Shown: positions 1 through 8,524 of the stretch, in pieces
Layout: every line of letters starts with the position of its first letter
How positions within the stretch are numbered: position 1 is the first letter of the stretch
NCBI GenBank assembly: GCA_022792945.1
Contig: JAAWBZ010000079.1
Coordinates: 1 to 55,837, forward strand
DNA: 55,837 bases
Reading direction: 5' to 3'
From: Oscillospiraceae bacterium
Lineage (GTDB): Bacteria; Bacillota; Clostridia; Oscillospirales; Oscillospiraceae
Notes under the pieces: generated by a model
Told to the model about the DNA's origin: nothing
Databases searched by the model: none
What the model saw: only the letters and a program-made list of their open reading frames with translations
Translations under genes and position numbers: made by a program

Positions 1-833
1 CCCTCGGGCAGGACCTCGCCGGTGTCAGGGTTGATGATCTCGGCGATGAAGTGGTCCTCGTTGATGTGCATGCCGGTCTGCTCCGCGCACTCGAAGCTGA
101 CGCCCGGGCCGGAGGTCTCCGTGAGTCCGTAGATATCGTAGGCCTTGATGCCCAGCTTTGCCTCGATGTCCCGGCGCATCTCCTCGCTCCAGGCCTCGGC
201 GCCGAAGATGCCGGCCTTGAGCTTGATCTTGTCCCGGAGGCCCCGCTCGTGGATGGACTCTGCCAGGTACGCCGCGTAGGAGGGGGTGCAGCAGAGGATG
301 GTGGCGCCCAGGTCCACCATAAACTGGAGCTGCCGGTCGGTGTTGCCCGAGGACATGGGCAGCGTCAGGCAGCCCACCCTGTGGGAGCCTCCGTTGAGGC
401 CGGGGCCGCCGGTGAAGAGGCCGTAACCGTAGGAGACTTGGCACACGTCCTCCCTGGTGCCGCCGGCGGCCACAATGGCCCGGGCGCAGCAGTCCTCCCA
501 CAGGTCCAGATCGTGCTGGGTGTAGAAAGCCACCACCCGCCGCCCGGTGGTGCCGGAGGTGGACTGGATGCGGACGCAGTCCGAAAGGGGCTTTGCCAGC
601 AGGCCGTAGGGGTAGGCCTCGCGCAGATCATCCTTGGTGAGGAAGGGGAGCTTGTGCAGATCCTCCACGCCGCGGATGTCATCGGCGCAGACGCCCTTTT
701 CCTCCATCTTTTTGCGGTAGTAGGGCACATGCTCCCACACATGCCGAGCCTGCCGGACCAGCCGCTCGTTCTGCCAGGCCAGGAGCTGATCGCGGGAGGC
801 GGTCTCGATTTCCGGTTGGTAATATCGTTCCAT
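1..833 (-). CDS. paaK: phenylacetate-CoA ligase family protein (3' end outside window)
   Basis: ATP-dependent ligase of the PaaK branch of the adenylate-forming superfamily, expected to turn arylacetates into aryl-acetyl-CoA via an acyl-AMP. About 277 N-terminal residues are visible; the C-terminus lies left of position 1. I see the nucleotide-binding loop STSGTTGRRV (about residue 90), a GGPGLNGGSHRVG segment and the late motif YGLTETSGPG, which fit PaaK. The start is the ATG at 833 (MERYYQPEIET), preceded by gaaagga. It is the last visible gene of the T-box-led minus-strand operon and directly follows the EamA gene. Its place beside IorAB suggests aryl acids as substrates; the exact acid cannot be told from sequence. 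Confidence 0.9.
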   Translation of the reverse strand, partial: MERYYQPEIETASRDQLLAWQNERLVRQARHVWEHVPYYRKKMEEKGVCADDIRGVEDLHKLPFLTKDDLREAYPYGLLAKPLSDCVRIQSTSGTTGRRVVAFYTQHDLDLWEDCCARAIVAAGGTREDVCQVSYGYGLFTGGPGLNGGSHRVGCLTLPMSSGNTDRQLQFMVDLGATILCCTPSYAAYLAESIHERGLRDKIKLKAGIFGAEAWSEEMRRDIEAKLGIKAYDIYGLTETSGPGVSFECAEQTGMHINEDHFIAEIINPDTGEVLPE

Positions 834-854
834 ATGGGTTGTTGTCCTTTCTGT

Positions 855-1757
855 TTATTCCTTTTGCAAGCTCTCCAGCGCCACACATACCAGAATCACC
901 GCCGCGCCGATGAGGCCCGAGACGGACAGCCGCTCGTCCAGGACCACGAAAGCCGTCAATGCGGTCATCACCGGGTAGGTGCACTGGAGCACGCCCACCA
1001 GCCGGGGGGAAACATGCCGCAGGGCCATGTTCTGGAGCAGGTACCCCGCCACCGTACAGCCCAGGGCCGCGTAGACCAGGGTCAGCGCAATGGAGGGCTG
1101 GGCAAAGACGGTCCAGTCGGTCTGGCCCAGGGCGCCGGTGATACCGCCCATGCCGGCGCACATGACCACCGCCAGCCCCGCCTGGACGCAGGAGAGCGCG
1201 GCGGGCGAGATATAATGCAGCGCCTCCCCGCCGAACACCAGCGCGCCGGCGCCCAGAGCCGCGGAGACCAGCGAACAGATCTCGCCCAGCCCGAAGGAGG
1301 ACAGCCCGCCCCTGGCGCACAGCAGGTACAGCCCCGCCAGCACCCCCAGCTGCCGCAGCGCGCCGCGGATGCCGTAGGGCTTGCGGTAGAAGATCAGCAG
1401 CAGCGGCGCGATCAGCGCGCTGAGGGAACGGAGGAAGGCCACATTGGTGGCGGCGGTCAGCTGAAGCCCGGCGTTGCTGAAGATGAACGCCGCCGCCATG
1501 CACAGGCACGGCACGATGTAGTGCTTGACCGGAGCCACGCGCAGCTCCCGGACGATGCGCCGCCCGCGGAAGGCCAGCAGCGCCAGCGTCGCCAGGAGAT
1601 ACCGGCACATCAGGAAGCTGTACACCGGCAGCTGGCGGTACGCCCGCTTGGACATGGGGTCCAGCAGCCCGTAGAGGACGCTCTGGAGGAGGATCATGCC
1701 GATGCAGAGGGCTTTCCAGTTGGTCGTTCGCTTTTTTTCAGCGATTCGGGCTTCCAT
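855..1757 (-). CDS. EamA/DMT-family transporter
   Basis: Integral membrane permease of the drug/metabolite transporter superfamily with about ten predicted hydrophobic helices in 300 residues and two EamA-type repeats (first around residues 15-145, second around 155-295). The start ATG at 1757 overlaps the iorB stop (TGATG), indicating translational coupling. Such proteins usually export amino acids or metabolites. In this operon an aromatic amino acid or aryl acid is a reasonable guess, but the substrate is not shown by the sequence. Confidence 0.88.
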   Translation of the reverse strand: MEARIAEKKRTTNWKALCIGMILLQSVLYGLLDPMSKRAYRQLPVYSFLMCRYLLATLALLAFRGRRIVRELRVAPVKHYIVPCLCMAAAFIFSNAGLQLTAATNVAFLRSLSALIAPLLLIFYRKPYGIRGALRQLGVLAGLYLLCARGGLSSFGLGEICSLVSAALGAGALVFGGEALHYISPAALSCVQAGLAVVMCAGMGGITGALGQTDWTVFAQPSIALTLVYAALGCTVAGYLLQNMALRHVSPRLVGVLQCTYPVMTALTAFVVLDERLSVSGLIGAAVILVCVALESLQKE

Positions 1758-2329
1758 CACGCGCCGCGGCCCAGGGAAAAGGCTTTTTTGTTCAGCTCCA
1801 GGAACCTGGCGGGCACGCTCTCCTCAATGGCGTGCATCCAGTCGTCCAGGGGAAAGTCGAAATAGGTGGAAAGGCGGCCCAGGAGGACCAGGTTCGCCGC
1901 CTTGGACGAGCCCGCCTCCTCCGCCAGGGAGAGCGCGTCAAAGGCGTCCACATCCAGCCCGGCGTTCCGCATGGTCTCCACCAGATTGGGGGGGTACGCC
2001 GCCGCGCCGGTGATGACGGGCATGGGGTTGATCTCCTGGGTGTTGGATACGATTTTCCCGCCGGGCTTTAAATATTCGGTCCAGCGGGCGGCCTCCAGCA
2101 GCTCAAAGGAGACAATGACGTCCGCCTGGCCCTTGTCGATGATGGGGGAGTAGACCTTGCTGCCGAAGCGGACGTAGGTGACCACGCTGCCGCCCCGCTG
2201 GCTCATGCCGTGGACCTCGGAGACCTTGATGTCGTAGCCGCGGCCCAGGAGCAGCCGGCCCAGGAGCTTGGAGGCCAGGAGGCTCCCCTGTCCGCCGACG
2301 CCGACGATCATGATGTTTTTCGTTTCCAT
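1757..2329 (-). CDS. iorB: indolepyruvate ferredoxin oxidoreductase, beta subunit
   Basis: Gamma-domain subunit of the 2-oxoacid:ferredoxin oxidoreductase family, 190 residues, the usual length of IorB. It opens with the glycine-rich GVGGQGSLLASKLLG motif and contains EVHGMSQRGGSVVTYVR, a hallmark of IorB. With IorA it interconverts arylpyruvates and aryl-acetyl-CoA plus CO2 using ferredoxin. The gene lies 3 bp downstream of iorA and overlaps the next gene, so the three are expressed as a unit. Confidence 0.95.
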   Translation of the reverse strand: METKNIMIVGVGGQGSLLASKLLGRLLLGRGYDIKVSEVHGMSQRGGSVVTYVRFGSKVYSPIIDKGQADVIVSFELLEAARWTEYLKPGGKIVSNTQEINPMPVITGAAAYPPNLVETMRNAGLDVDAFDALSLAEEAGSSKAANLVLLGRLSTYFDFPLDDWMHAIEESVPARFLELNKKAFSLGRGA

Positions 2330-2332
2330 GGC

Positions 2333-4066
2333 TCAGTCCTCCCCGGACGCGCGCAGGGCGTCGAATTTGCACAGCTGCGCGCACACGCCGCAGCCGGTGC
2401 AGAGGGTGTTGTCAATTTTTGCCTTGCCATCGGTGATGGAGATGGCCGGACAGCCGATCTTCATGCAGGCCCGGCAGGCCTTGCACTGCTCCGGGTCCGC
2501 CGCCAGGGGCTTCTTGTGCTTGACATACTTCAAAAGGGCGCAGGGACGGCGGGAGATGATGACCGACGGCTCCGCTGCCGCGGTCTCCTCCTTGACCGCC
2601 CGCTCACAGGCCGCCAGGTCGTAGGGGTCCACCACCCGCACCCGGCGGATGCCCACGGCGCGGCAGAGGCTCTCCAGGTCGATCTTGGTGCAGGGGTCGC
2701 CCTTGAGGTTGAAGCCGGTGGCGGGGTTCTGCTGGTGGCCGGTCATGCCGGTGATGGAGTTGTCCAGGATGACCACCGTGCCGCAGGACTCGTTATAGGC
2801 CATGTTGATGAGGCCCGTGACGCCCGAGTGCATGAAGGTGGAGTCGCCGATCACCGCCACGGTCCTGCCGCCGCCGCCGGCCTTGACAAAGCCGTGGAGG
2901 CCTGAAATGGACGCGCCCATGCAGATGGTGGTGTCGAGGGCCTCCAGGGGCGGCGCCGCGCCCAGGGTGTAGCAGCCGATGTCACCCAGCACCGTCAGCT
3001 TCTGCCTGGCCAGGGTGTAGAACAGGCCCCGGTGGGGGCAGCCGGCGCACATCACCGGCGGCCGGGCGGGGATGGGCACGTCCAGCTTTGGGCCGGTTCT
3101 GACGGTCTCGCCCAGCTTCTCGGCGATGAGGTTCTGGCTCAGCTCGTCCACGCAGGGGAAGAGGTCCTTGCCGCGCACCTGGAGGCCCAGGTCGCGGCAG
3201 TGGCTCTCGATGAAGCCGTCCAGCTCCTCCACCACCACCACCTGCTTCACCGACGCGGCGAAGTTCAGGATGGCCTCCGCCGGCAGCGGGTGGATCATTC
3301 CCAGCTTCAGAACCGGGAAGTCGCTGCCGCAGGCCTCCTTCACGTACTGGTAGCAGGTGGAGGAGGTGATAATGCCCAGCTCATGGTTGGCGCCGTTGTC
3401 CCAGACGTTAATGAGGGTGGACTCGGCAAACTGCACCAGCCTGGCCGTCCGCTCCTCCACCACCGGGTGGCGGCGCCTGGCGTTGCCGGGCATCATGATG
3501 TACTTCTGGGGATTCTTTTCATAGGGCCTTTCAGGGGGCGTCCGGCGGTCGCCGGTGTCCACGACGCTCTGGGAGTGGGCCACCCGGGTGCACAGCTTCA
3601 GGAGCACCGGGGTGTCGAACTGCTCGGAGAGCTCAAAGGCCAGCTTGGCAAAGGCCAGGGCCTCGGCGGAGTCGGCGGGCTCCAGCATGGGAAGCTTGGC
3701 GGCCTTGGCGTAGTGGCGGGAGTCCTGCTCGTTCTGGGACGAGTGCATCCCCGGGTCGTCCGCCACACCGATCACCAGCCCGGCGTTGACCCCGGTGTAG
3801 GACAGGGTGAACAGCGGGTCCGCCGCCACGTTGAGCCCCACGTGCTTCATGCCGCAGAAGCTGCGCTTGCCCGCCAGGGACGCGCCGAAGGCGGCCTCCA
3901 GGGCGACCTTTTCGTTGGGGGCCCACTCGGCATAGATCTCGGGGTATTTGGCCGCGGCCTCGGTGATCTCGGTACTGGGCGTGCCGGGATAGCTGGAGAC
4001 GAAGCCGCATCCGGCCTCATAAAGCCCCCGGGCCGCCGCCTCGTTGCCGAGCATCAGTTGTTTCAT
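2333..4066 (-). CDS. iorA: indolepyruvate ferredoxin oxidoreductase, alpha subunit
   Basis: Catalytic TPP subunit, 577 residues. The N-terminal half is the pyrimidine-binding domain (SSYPGTPSTEI near residue 24, EWAPNEKVALEAAFGAS near 47). The TPP/Mg-binding half carries MCAGCPHRGLFYTL, GDIGCYTLG and GDSTFMHSGVTGLINMAYN. The C-terminus has two ferredoxin-type 4Fe-4S motifs (CKACRACMKIGCP and CTGCGVCAQLCKF). The reaction is arylpyruvate + CoA + oxidised ferredoxin to aryl-acetyl-CoA + CO2, and it can run in the reductive carboxylating direction for aromatic amino-acid synthesis from aryl acids. Start ATG at 4066 follows an aggaggaaat-type Shine-Dalgarno. Confidence 0.96.
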   Translation of the reverse strand: MKQLMLGNEAAARGLYEAGCGFVSSYPGTPSTEITEAAAKYPEIYAEWAPNEKVALEAAFGASLAGKRSFCGMKHVGLNVAADPLFTLSYTGVNAGLVIGVADDPGMHSSQNEQDSRHYAKAAKLPMLEPADSAEALAFAKLAFELSEQFDTPVLLKLCTRVAHSQSVVDTGDRRTPPERPYEKNPQKYIMMPGNARRRHPVVEERTARLVQFAESTLINVWDNGANHELGIITSSTCYQYVKEACGSDFPVLKLGMIHPLPAEAILNFAASVKQVVVVEELDGFIESHCRDLGLQVRGKDLFPCVDELSQNLIAEKLGETVRTGPKLDVPIPARPPVMCAGCPHRGLFYTLARQKLTVLGDIGCYTLGAAPPLEALDTTICMGASISGLHGFVKAGGGGRTVAVIGDSTFMHSGVTGLINMAYNESCGTVVILDNSITGMTGHQQNPATGFNLKGDPCTKIDLESLCRAVGIRRVRVVDPYDLAACERAVKEETAAAEPSVIISRRPCALLKYVKHKKPLAADPEQCKACRACMKIGCPAISITDGKAKIDNTLCTGCGVCAQLCKFDALRASGED

Positions 4067-4146
4067 GGCATTTCCTCCTTGTTGTGCAGATGCGCCAACC
4101 TCACCGGACGCCCGCGGCGCCCGGTGAGGGATGTGGATGCAAGGTG

Positions 4147-5782
4147 CTATTCGCCGATGGAGTCCTTGACGCTGACCGTCACGGTCCGGTCATAGCAGGA
4201 GAAAACCTCCCGGAGATGCCCGGCCTCCGGCGCGCGGGTGAAGAGGCTCACCGCCGGCACGATGACCAGCCCCGCCAGCATGCAGAACGCGCCGGCGTTG
4301 ATGGGAGACTGGAGCATTGCCGGGAAGCTGCCGCGCCAGAAGATGTTGGCCAGCATGACCACCGTGGAGAACACGAAGCTGGCCCAGCAGGCGGTCTTAG
4401 TGGTCCGCTTCCAGTACAGCCCGAAGAGGAACGGCGCCAGAAACGCCCCCGCCAGCGCGCCCCAGCTGACGCCCATGAGCTGGGCGATGAAGGTGACGCT
4501 GGACTTGTACTGGATCAGCGCCAGCACCACGGAGATGGCGATGAACACCACAATCAGCAGCCGCATAATGAGCACCTGCCGCTTTTCGTCCATATCTTTC
4601 ACTATTGTACCTTTTATGAAGTCCAACGTCGATGAACACCACAATCAGCAGCCGCATAATGAGCACCTGCCGCTTTTCGTCCATATCTTTCACTATTGTA
4701 CCTTTTATGAAGTCCAACGTCAAGGTGGAACTGGAGGCCAAAACCAGGGAAGAGAGGGTTGACATGGACGCCGAGAGCACCAGAATAACTACCACGGCGA
4801 TCAAAATTGTGGAGAGGTTGGAGAGCATGGCGGGAATGATGGCGTCAAAGCCCTCCGAAGCCACGTCCACCTTGTCCCCGAACAGCCGCCCGAAGCCGCC
4901 GAGGAAGTAGCAGCCGCCGGAGATGATGACCGCGAAGGCGGTGGAGATGATCATGCCCTTGTTGATGGCCTTCTCGCTCTTGATGGCGTAGAACTTCTGC
5001 ACCATCTGGGGCAGGCCCCAGGTGCCAAGCGACGTCAGCAGCACCACGCCCAGCAGCCCCGCCGGGTCCGGCCCGAAGAAGGAGGCAAAGACGCCGGGAG
5101 TAGTGGAGACCGTCTCGTCGGTGACGCGGCCCAGGCTGTCCAGCGCCGCGAGAAAGCCGCCCTGGCTGTGGAGCACCGCTCCGATCACCGCGATGATCCC
5201 CACGATCATGACGATGCCCTGGATGAAGTCGTTGATGGCGGTGGCCATATAGCCGCCGGCGATGACATAGACGCCCGTCAGCACCGCCATGACCACCACG
5301 CAGACCGAGTAGTCGATGTTGAAGGCCATGCCGAACAGGCGGCTGAGGCCGTTGTAGAGCGAAGCGGTGTAGGGGATCAGGAAGATAAAGATAATGACCG
5401 ACGCCGCCAGCTTCAACGAGCGGCTGGAGAAGCGCTTGCCGAAGAACTCAGGCATGGTGGCGGAGCTGAGGTGCTGCGTCATGACTCGGGTCCGGCGGCC
5501 CAGCACCGCCCAGGCCAGCAGGGAGCCGAGAAAGGCGTTGCCCAGCCCCGCCCAGGTGGCGGCGATGCCGTACTTCCAGCCGAACTGCCCCGCGTAGCCC
5601 ACAAAGACCACCGCGGAAAAATAAGAGGTGCCGTAGGCGAAGGCCGTGAGCCACGGGCCTACGCTCCGTCCGCCCAGGACGAAGCCGCTGACGTCGGTGG
5701 CGTGGCGGCGGCAGTAAAGGCCGATGCCCACCATGACGCCGAAGAACACCAGCAGCATGGCGATTTTAATTGCGAAATCCAT
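4147..5782 (-). pseudogene. sodium:solute symporter (SSS family), frameshifted by a 91-bp tandem duplication
   Basis: The N-terminal reading frame (from ATG 5782, MDFAIKIAMLLV) encodes an SSS-family symporter with many membrane helices (GGRSVGPWLTAFAYGTSYFSA, VLTGVYVIAGGYMATAINDF). The frame is normal as far as the LDFIKGTIVKDMDEKRQ segment. There 91 bp are exactly repeated (4540-4630 and 4631-4721); because 91 is not a multiple of three, translation shifts and the remaining helices lie in another frame (4147 to about 4600, ending in VSVKDSIGE). Removing one copy restores one open frame of about 514 codons. The gene lies between iorA and the PP-loop gene, so it probably imported an aryl acid or related substrate. 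It is broken as written, by strain mutation, reversible slippage or an assembly error. Confidence 0.85.
4540..4721. repeat. perfect 91-bp direct tandem duplication
   Basis: Positions 4540-4630 and 4631-4721 are identical, both beginning gatgaacaccacaatcagca and ending aagtccaacgtc. The duplication lies inside the symporter gene and shifts its frame by one base. No long flanking homology or transposon end is visible. Confidence 0.95.
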
Positions 5783-5810
5783 GTGTTTTCTCCTCGTTTT
5801 CTCTCAGATT

Positions 5811-6452
5811 TTATAGAATTTCCACCACCGAGCAGCCACGCAGGTCCAGTGTGCGTCCGGTTTGGAACGGCAGAGCATGCCGGAATACAGGGCCGTCCAC
5901 CGCCAGGGTGTGGTACTCCCCATTCTCCCCGCAGAGGTCCGCGCCCTGCGCCGCGATCTCCCGGAGGGTGTCCCGGTCCAGGAAGCGGCCCAGGAGGCTC
6001 CTTGGCAGCCGCGCCGGGTCCACGGCCTTGATAAGACAGCGGATGCCGGTGTCCAGGGCCTCGCGGACCAGGGCCGCGCGGTCCTCTCCCCAGAGGGGGA
6101 ACACCGCCGGAAGCCCCGCCGCCGCGCAGCGGTCCTCGCACCATCTCCGGTTCTCCGCCAGGTCGATGTCGCCGAAGGCGGCAGCCTCGGCTCCCAGGTC
6201 CTTTGCGCGGCGGAGGGCCGCCTCCATGGCCAGGTGGTAGTCCGCGCCCCGGGCCGGGACGGGCAACAGCGGCAGGCCCAGGGCATCCTCATAGCGCGCG
6301 AGCAGCGCCGCGTCCGCCCCGTGGAACCAGGAGCGGCCCGCCGCCTCATTCATCATCACCAGCAGCCCCGCCGCCTCATGCCCTTGGGCGGTCAGGCGGC
6401 AGAGGGCCAGGGTGCTGTCCTTGCCGCAGCTGTAGGAGAGTACAAATTTCAT
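5811..6452 (-). CDS. Dph6/diphthine-ammonia ligase-like PP-loop ATPase
   Basis: Adenine-nucleotide alpha-hydrolase (PP-loop) protein of 213 residues. The ATP-binding signature SYSCGKDSTLAL is at residues 5-16, and the family motifs GEDGEYHT-like (here GENGEYHTLAVDGP) and FGDIDLAENR are present. In eukaryotes Dph6 amidates diphthine on EF-2. Bacteria lack that pathway, so the bacterial homologue has another, unassigned job. The start ATG overlaps the stop of the upstream acyl-CoA ligase by four bases, so it belongs to the T-box operon. Its role with aromatic acids is unknown. Confidence 0.85.
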   Translation of the reverse strand: MKFVLSYSCGKDSTLALCRLTAQGHEAAGLLVMMNEAAGRSWFHGADAALLARYEDALGLPLLPVPARGADYHLAMEAALRRAKDLGAEAAAFGDIDLAENRRWCEDRCAAAGLPAVFPLWGEDRAALVREALDTGIRCLIKAVDPARLPRSLLGRFLDRDTLREIAAQGADLCGENGEYHTLAVDGPVFRHALPFQTGRTLDLRGCSVVEIL

Positions 6453-8086
6453 CCCGTGATCTGCGCCTCCACCAGACGGCCCTTGCAGTACTTCTCCCGC
6501 AGCGCCGGCTTTTCGATCTTGCCGGTGGGGTTGCGGGGGAGCCGGTCGAAGATGATTCTGCGGGGGCGCTTGTACCGGGGCAGCTCCTTGCAGAAGGCGT
6601 TGATCTCCTCCTCGGTGCAGTCCACGCCCTCCTTCCGCTCGATGATGGCCGCGGCGATCTCGCCCAGGCGGGCGTCGGGCAGGCCGATGACCGCAGCGTC
6701 CTTGATCTTCTCGTGGCGGCGGAGGAAATCCTCGATCTGCACCGGGTAGAGGTTCTCGCCGCCGGAGATGATGACGTCCTTCTTCCGGTCCACCAGGTAG
6801 AGGAAGCCGTCCTCGTCCATCCGGGCCATGTCGCCGGTGTAGAGCCAGCCGTCCCGGAGGACCTCGGCGGTGGCCTCAGGGTTATGGTAGTAGCAGAGCA
6901 TCACGCCGTCGCCCCGGACGATCAGCTCGCCCACCGCGCCCTGGGGGACGTCCCGCCCCTGCTCGTCCACCACCCGGGCCTCCCAGCCGAAGCCGGGCTT
7001 TCCGATGGCGCCCACCTTGTGGATATTCTCCACCCCCAGGTGGACGCAGCCGGGACCGATGGACTCGGAGAGGCCGTAGTTGGTGTCGTACTGGTGGTGG
7101 GGGAAGCGCTTTTTCCACCGGTGGATCAGGCTGGGGGGCACCGGCTGCGCGCCGATGTGCATCAGCCTCCACTGGTCCAGAAAGTAGTCGTCCAGCCGGA
7201 CCCGGCCGCTGTCCATGGCGTCCAGCAGGTCCTGGCACCAGGGCACCAGCAGCCAGACGATGGTGCACTTTTCCTCGGTGACGGCCCGGAGGATCCACTC
7301 CGGCTTCACCCCCCGCAGCAGCACCGCCTTGCCGCCGGAGAGGAGGCTCCCGAACCAGTGCATCTTCGCGCCGGTGTGGTAGAGGGGCGGGATGCACAGG
7401 AACACGTCGCTCCGGGTCTGGCCGTGGTGGCTCTGCTCGGTGAGGCACGAGTGGAGCAGGGCGCGGTGGTTGTGGAGGATGGCCTTGGGGAAGCCCGTGG
7501 TGCCGGAGGAGAAGTAGATAGCCGCGTGGTCCTCCTCGCGCAAAGCCACCGGCGGCGCGCTGGAGGAGCAGAAGGACATCATCCGGAGCCCATCCTCGGC
7601 GTAGGCGGGCACGTCCCGGCCCACATAGAAGAAGAACTTGATTTTGGGCAGCTGGCCGGCGATGGCGTCCAGCCGCGTGACGAACTCCGGGCCGAACACC
7701 AGCACCTCCGCGTCGGCCAGGTCCAGGCAGTACTGGATCTCGTCGCTGGAGTAGCGGAAGTTCATGGGCACGGCGATGCCGCCTGCCTTGAGAATGCCGA
7801 AGTATACAGGCAGCCACTCCAGACAGTTCATCATCAGGATGGCCACCTTGGCCCCCTTCTGAAGCCCGCGGCTGAGCAGCAGGTTGGCGAAGCGGTTGGC
7901 CCGCCGGTCAAAGTCCCGCCAGCTCAGCTCCCGGCGGTAGGGGGCATCGGGGCGGGCGTTCTCAATGAGGCTGAAATCCCGCCAGGTGACGGCGTTGTCC
8001 CGCTCCTCGGAGGGATTGATCTCCACCAGGCTGGTGTCTGAGCCGTAGAGGCGGGCGTTGCGTTCCAAAAAATCTGTAATGACCAT
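6449..8086 (-). CDS. AMP-dependent acyl-CoA synthetase/ligase
   Basis: Adenylate-forming acyl-CoA ligase, 545 residues, first gene after the T-box. Core motifs are present: P-loop-like YFSSGTTGFPKAI near residue 190, TNYGLSESIGPG, YTGDMARMDEDGFLYLVDRKKDVI, GGENLYPVQIED and the C-terminal catalytic lysine region NPTGKIEKPALR. The start ATG at 8086 is preceded by aaaggaga. It may activate aryl-propionates, aryl-acetates or medium-chain acids; substrate choice is not readable here. The operon thus has two different acyl-CoA ligases (this and PaaK), suggesting at least two acid substrates or different steps. Confidence 0.92.
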   Translation of the reverse strand: MVITDFLERNARLYGSDTSLVEINPSEERDNAVTWRDFSLIENARPDAPYRRELSWRDFDRRANRFANLLLSRGLQKGAKVAILMMNCLEWLPVYFGILKAGGIAVPMNFRYSSDEIQYCLDLADAEVLVFGPEFVTRLDAIAGQLPKIKFFFYVGRDVPAYAEDGLRMMSFCSSSAPPVALREEDHAAIYFSSGTTGFPKAILHNHRALLHSCLTEQSHHGQTRSDVFLCIPPLYHTGAKMHWFGSLLSGGKAVLLRGVKPEWILRAVTEEKCTIVWLLVPWCQDLLDAMDSGRVRLDDYFLDQWRLMHIGAQPVPPSLIHRWKKRFPHHQYDTNYGLSESIGPGCVHLGVENIHKVGAIGKPGFGWEARVVDEQGRDVPQGAVGELIVRGDGVMLCYYHNPEATAEVLRDGWLYTGDMARMDEDGFLYLVDRKKDVIISGGENLYPVQIEDFLRRHEKIKDAAVIGLPDARLGEIAAAIIERKEGVDCTEEEINAFCKELPRYKRPRRIIFDRLPRNPTGKIEKPALREKYCKGRLVEAQITG

Positions 8087-8127
8087 GAATTGCGTACATC
8101 TCCTTTAAAAGGGCGGTCCAAAATGAG

Positions 8128-8384
8128 AAAAACGCCCTCTGCCGCAAAGCAGAGGGCGGGAAAGACCCACGGTACCACCTCAATTTACCGTCCGGGGACG
8201 GCCTCCGGGGCAAAAAGCCCCACGCTGTAACGGGCGTGCCCGTCGGCGCCTACTGCGGGTTCGGCGCCGCCGCTCCGAAGGGTATTCGGCCCGCGGCCCC
8301 GCCCTGCCTCGCACCGTCCGGCAGCTCTCTTCCCGGGGGACCCGCAAGCCTACTTGGCTTCCTCATCGCGTTCTGTTTGTATGG
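8128..8384 (-). promoter_or_regulatory. T-box riboswitch leader
   Basis: On the minus strand, in order: a Stem I start (gcgatgaggaagccaagtag), an AG-bulge/distal loop region (aagagagctgcc then ggtgcgag), a specifier-loop candidate ccgaataccgcttcgg (about 8292-8275), the T-box motif aggtggtaccgtggg (8180-8166), and an intrinsic terminator gccctctgc/gcagagggc followed by a T run (about 8157-8128). The specifier reads either TAC (Tyr) or ACC (Thr). Aligned with the glycyl leader layout (GAA-N-codon-purine) it is ACC, while direct GAA-codon reading gives TAC. Uncharged tRNA should stabilise the antiterminator and switch on the ligase-ior-paaK operon. Confidence 0.92.
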
Positions 8385-8389
8385 GCACT

Positions 8390-8418
8390 ACTTTAGCACT
8401 TTTAACCACTAAAGTCAA
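8390..8418 (-). promoter_or_regulatory. sigma-A type promoter of the T-box operon
   Basis: Minus-strand -35 TTGACT (8418-8413), 17-bp spacer, -10 TAAAGT (8395-8390), placing the start just before Stem I of the T-box. Confidence 0.7.
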
Positions 8419-8484
8419 TGGGTCCGCGAAAAAAATTTTGTGCCAGCGGTGGGGATAGATTGCCGCCTCGCTTCGCTACAAGAG

Positions 8485-8519
8485 CAAGGCCCCTACAAAG
8501 ACGTTGTAGGGGCCTTGCT
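8485..8519. terminator. bidirectional hairpin terminator
   Basis: Perfect 15-bp stem gcaaggcccctacaa / ttgtaggggccttgc with a short loop, six bases beyond the stop of the minus-strand secreted-protein gene. It separates that gene from the T-box promoter. Confidence 0.8.
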
Positions 8520-8524
8520 GAATA

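Noticed and set aside
51-1865. Long plus-strand frame opposite paaK and the EamA gene
   Set aside because: No start site or family motif; the minus strand encodes recognised proteins.
5811-6452. True diphthamide synthesis
   Set aside because: Bacterial EF-G has no diphthamide; only family likeness supports the name.
8128-8384. T-box of an aminoacyl-tRNA synthetase
   Set aside because: The next gene is an acyl-CoA ligase on the same strand; no synthetase in the window.
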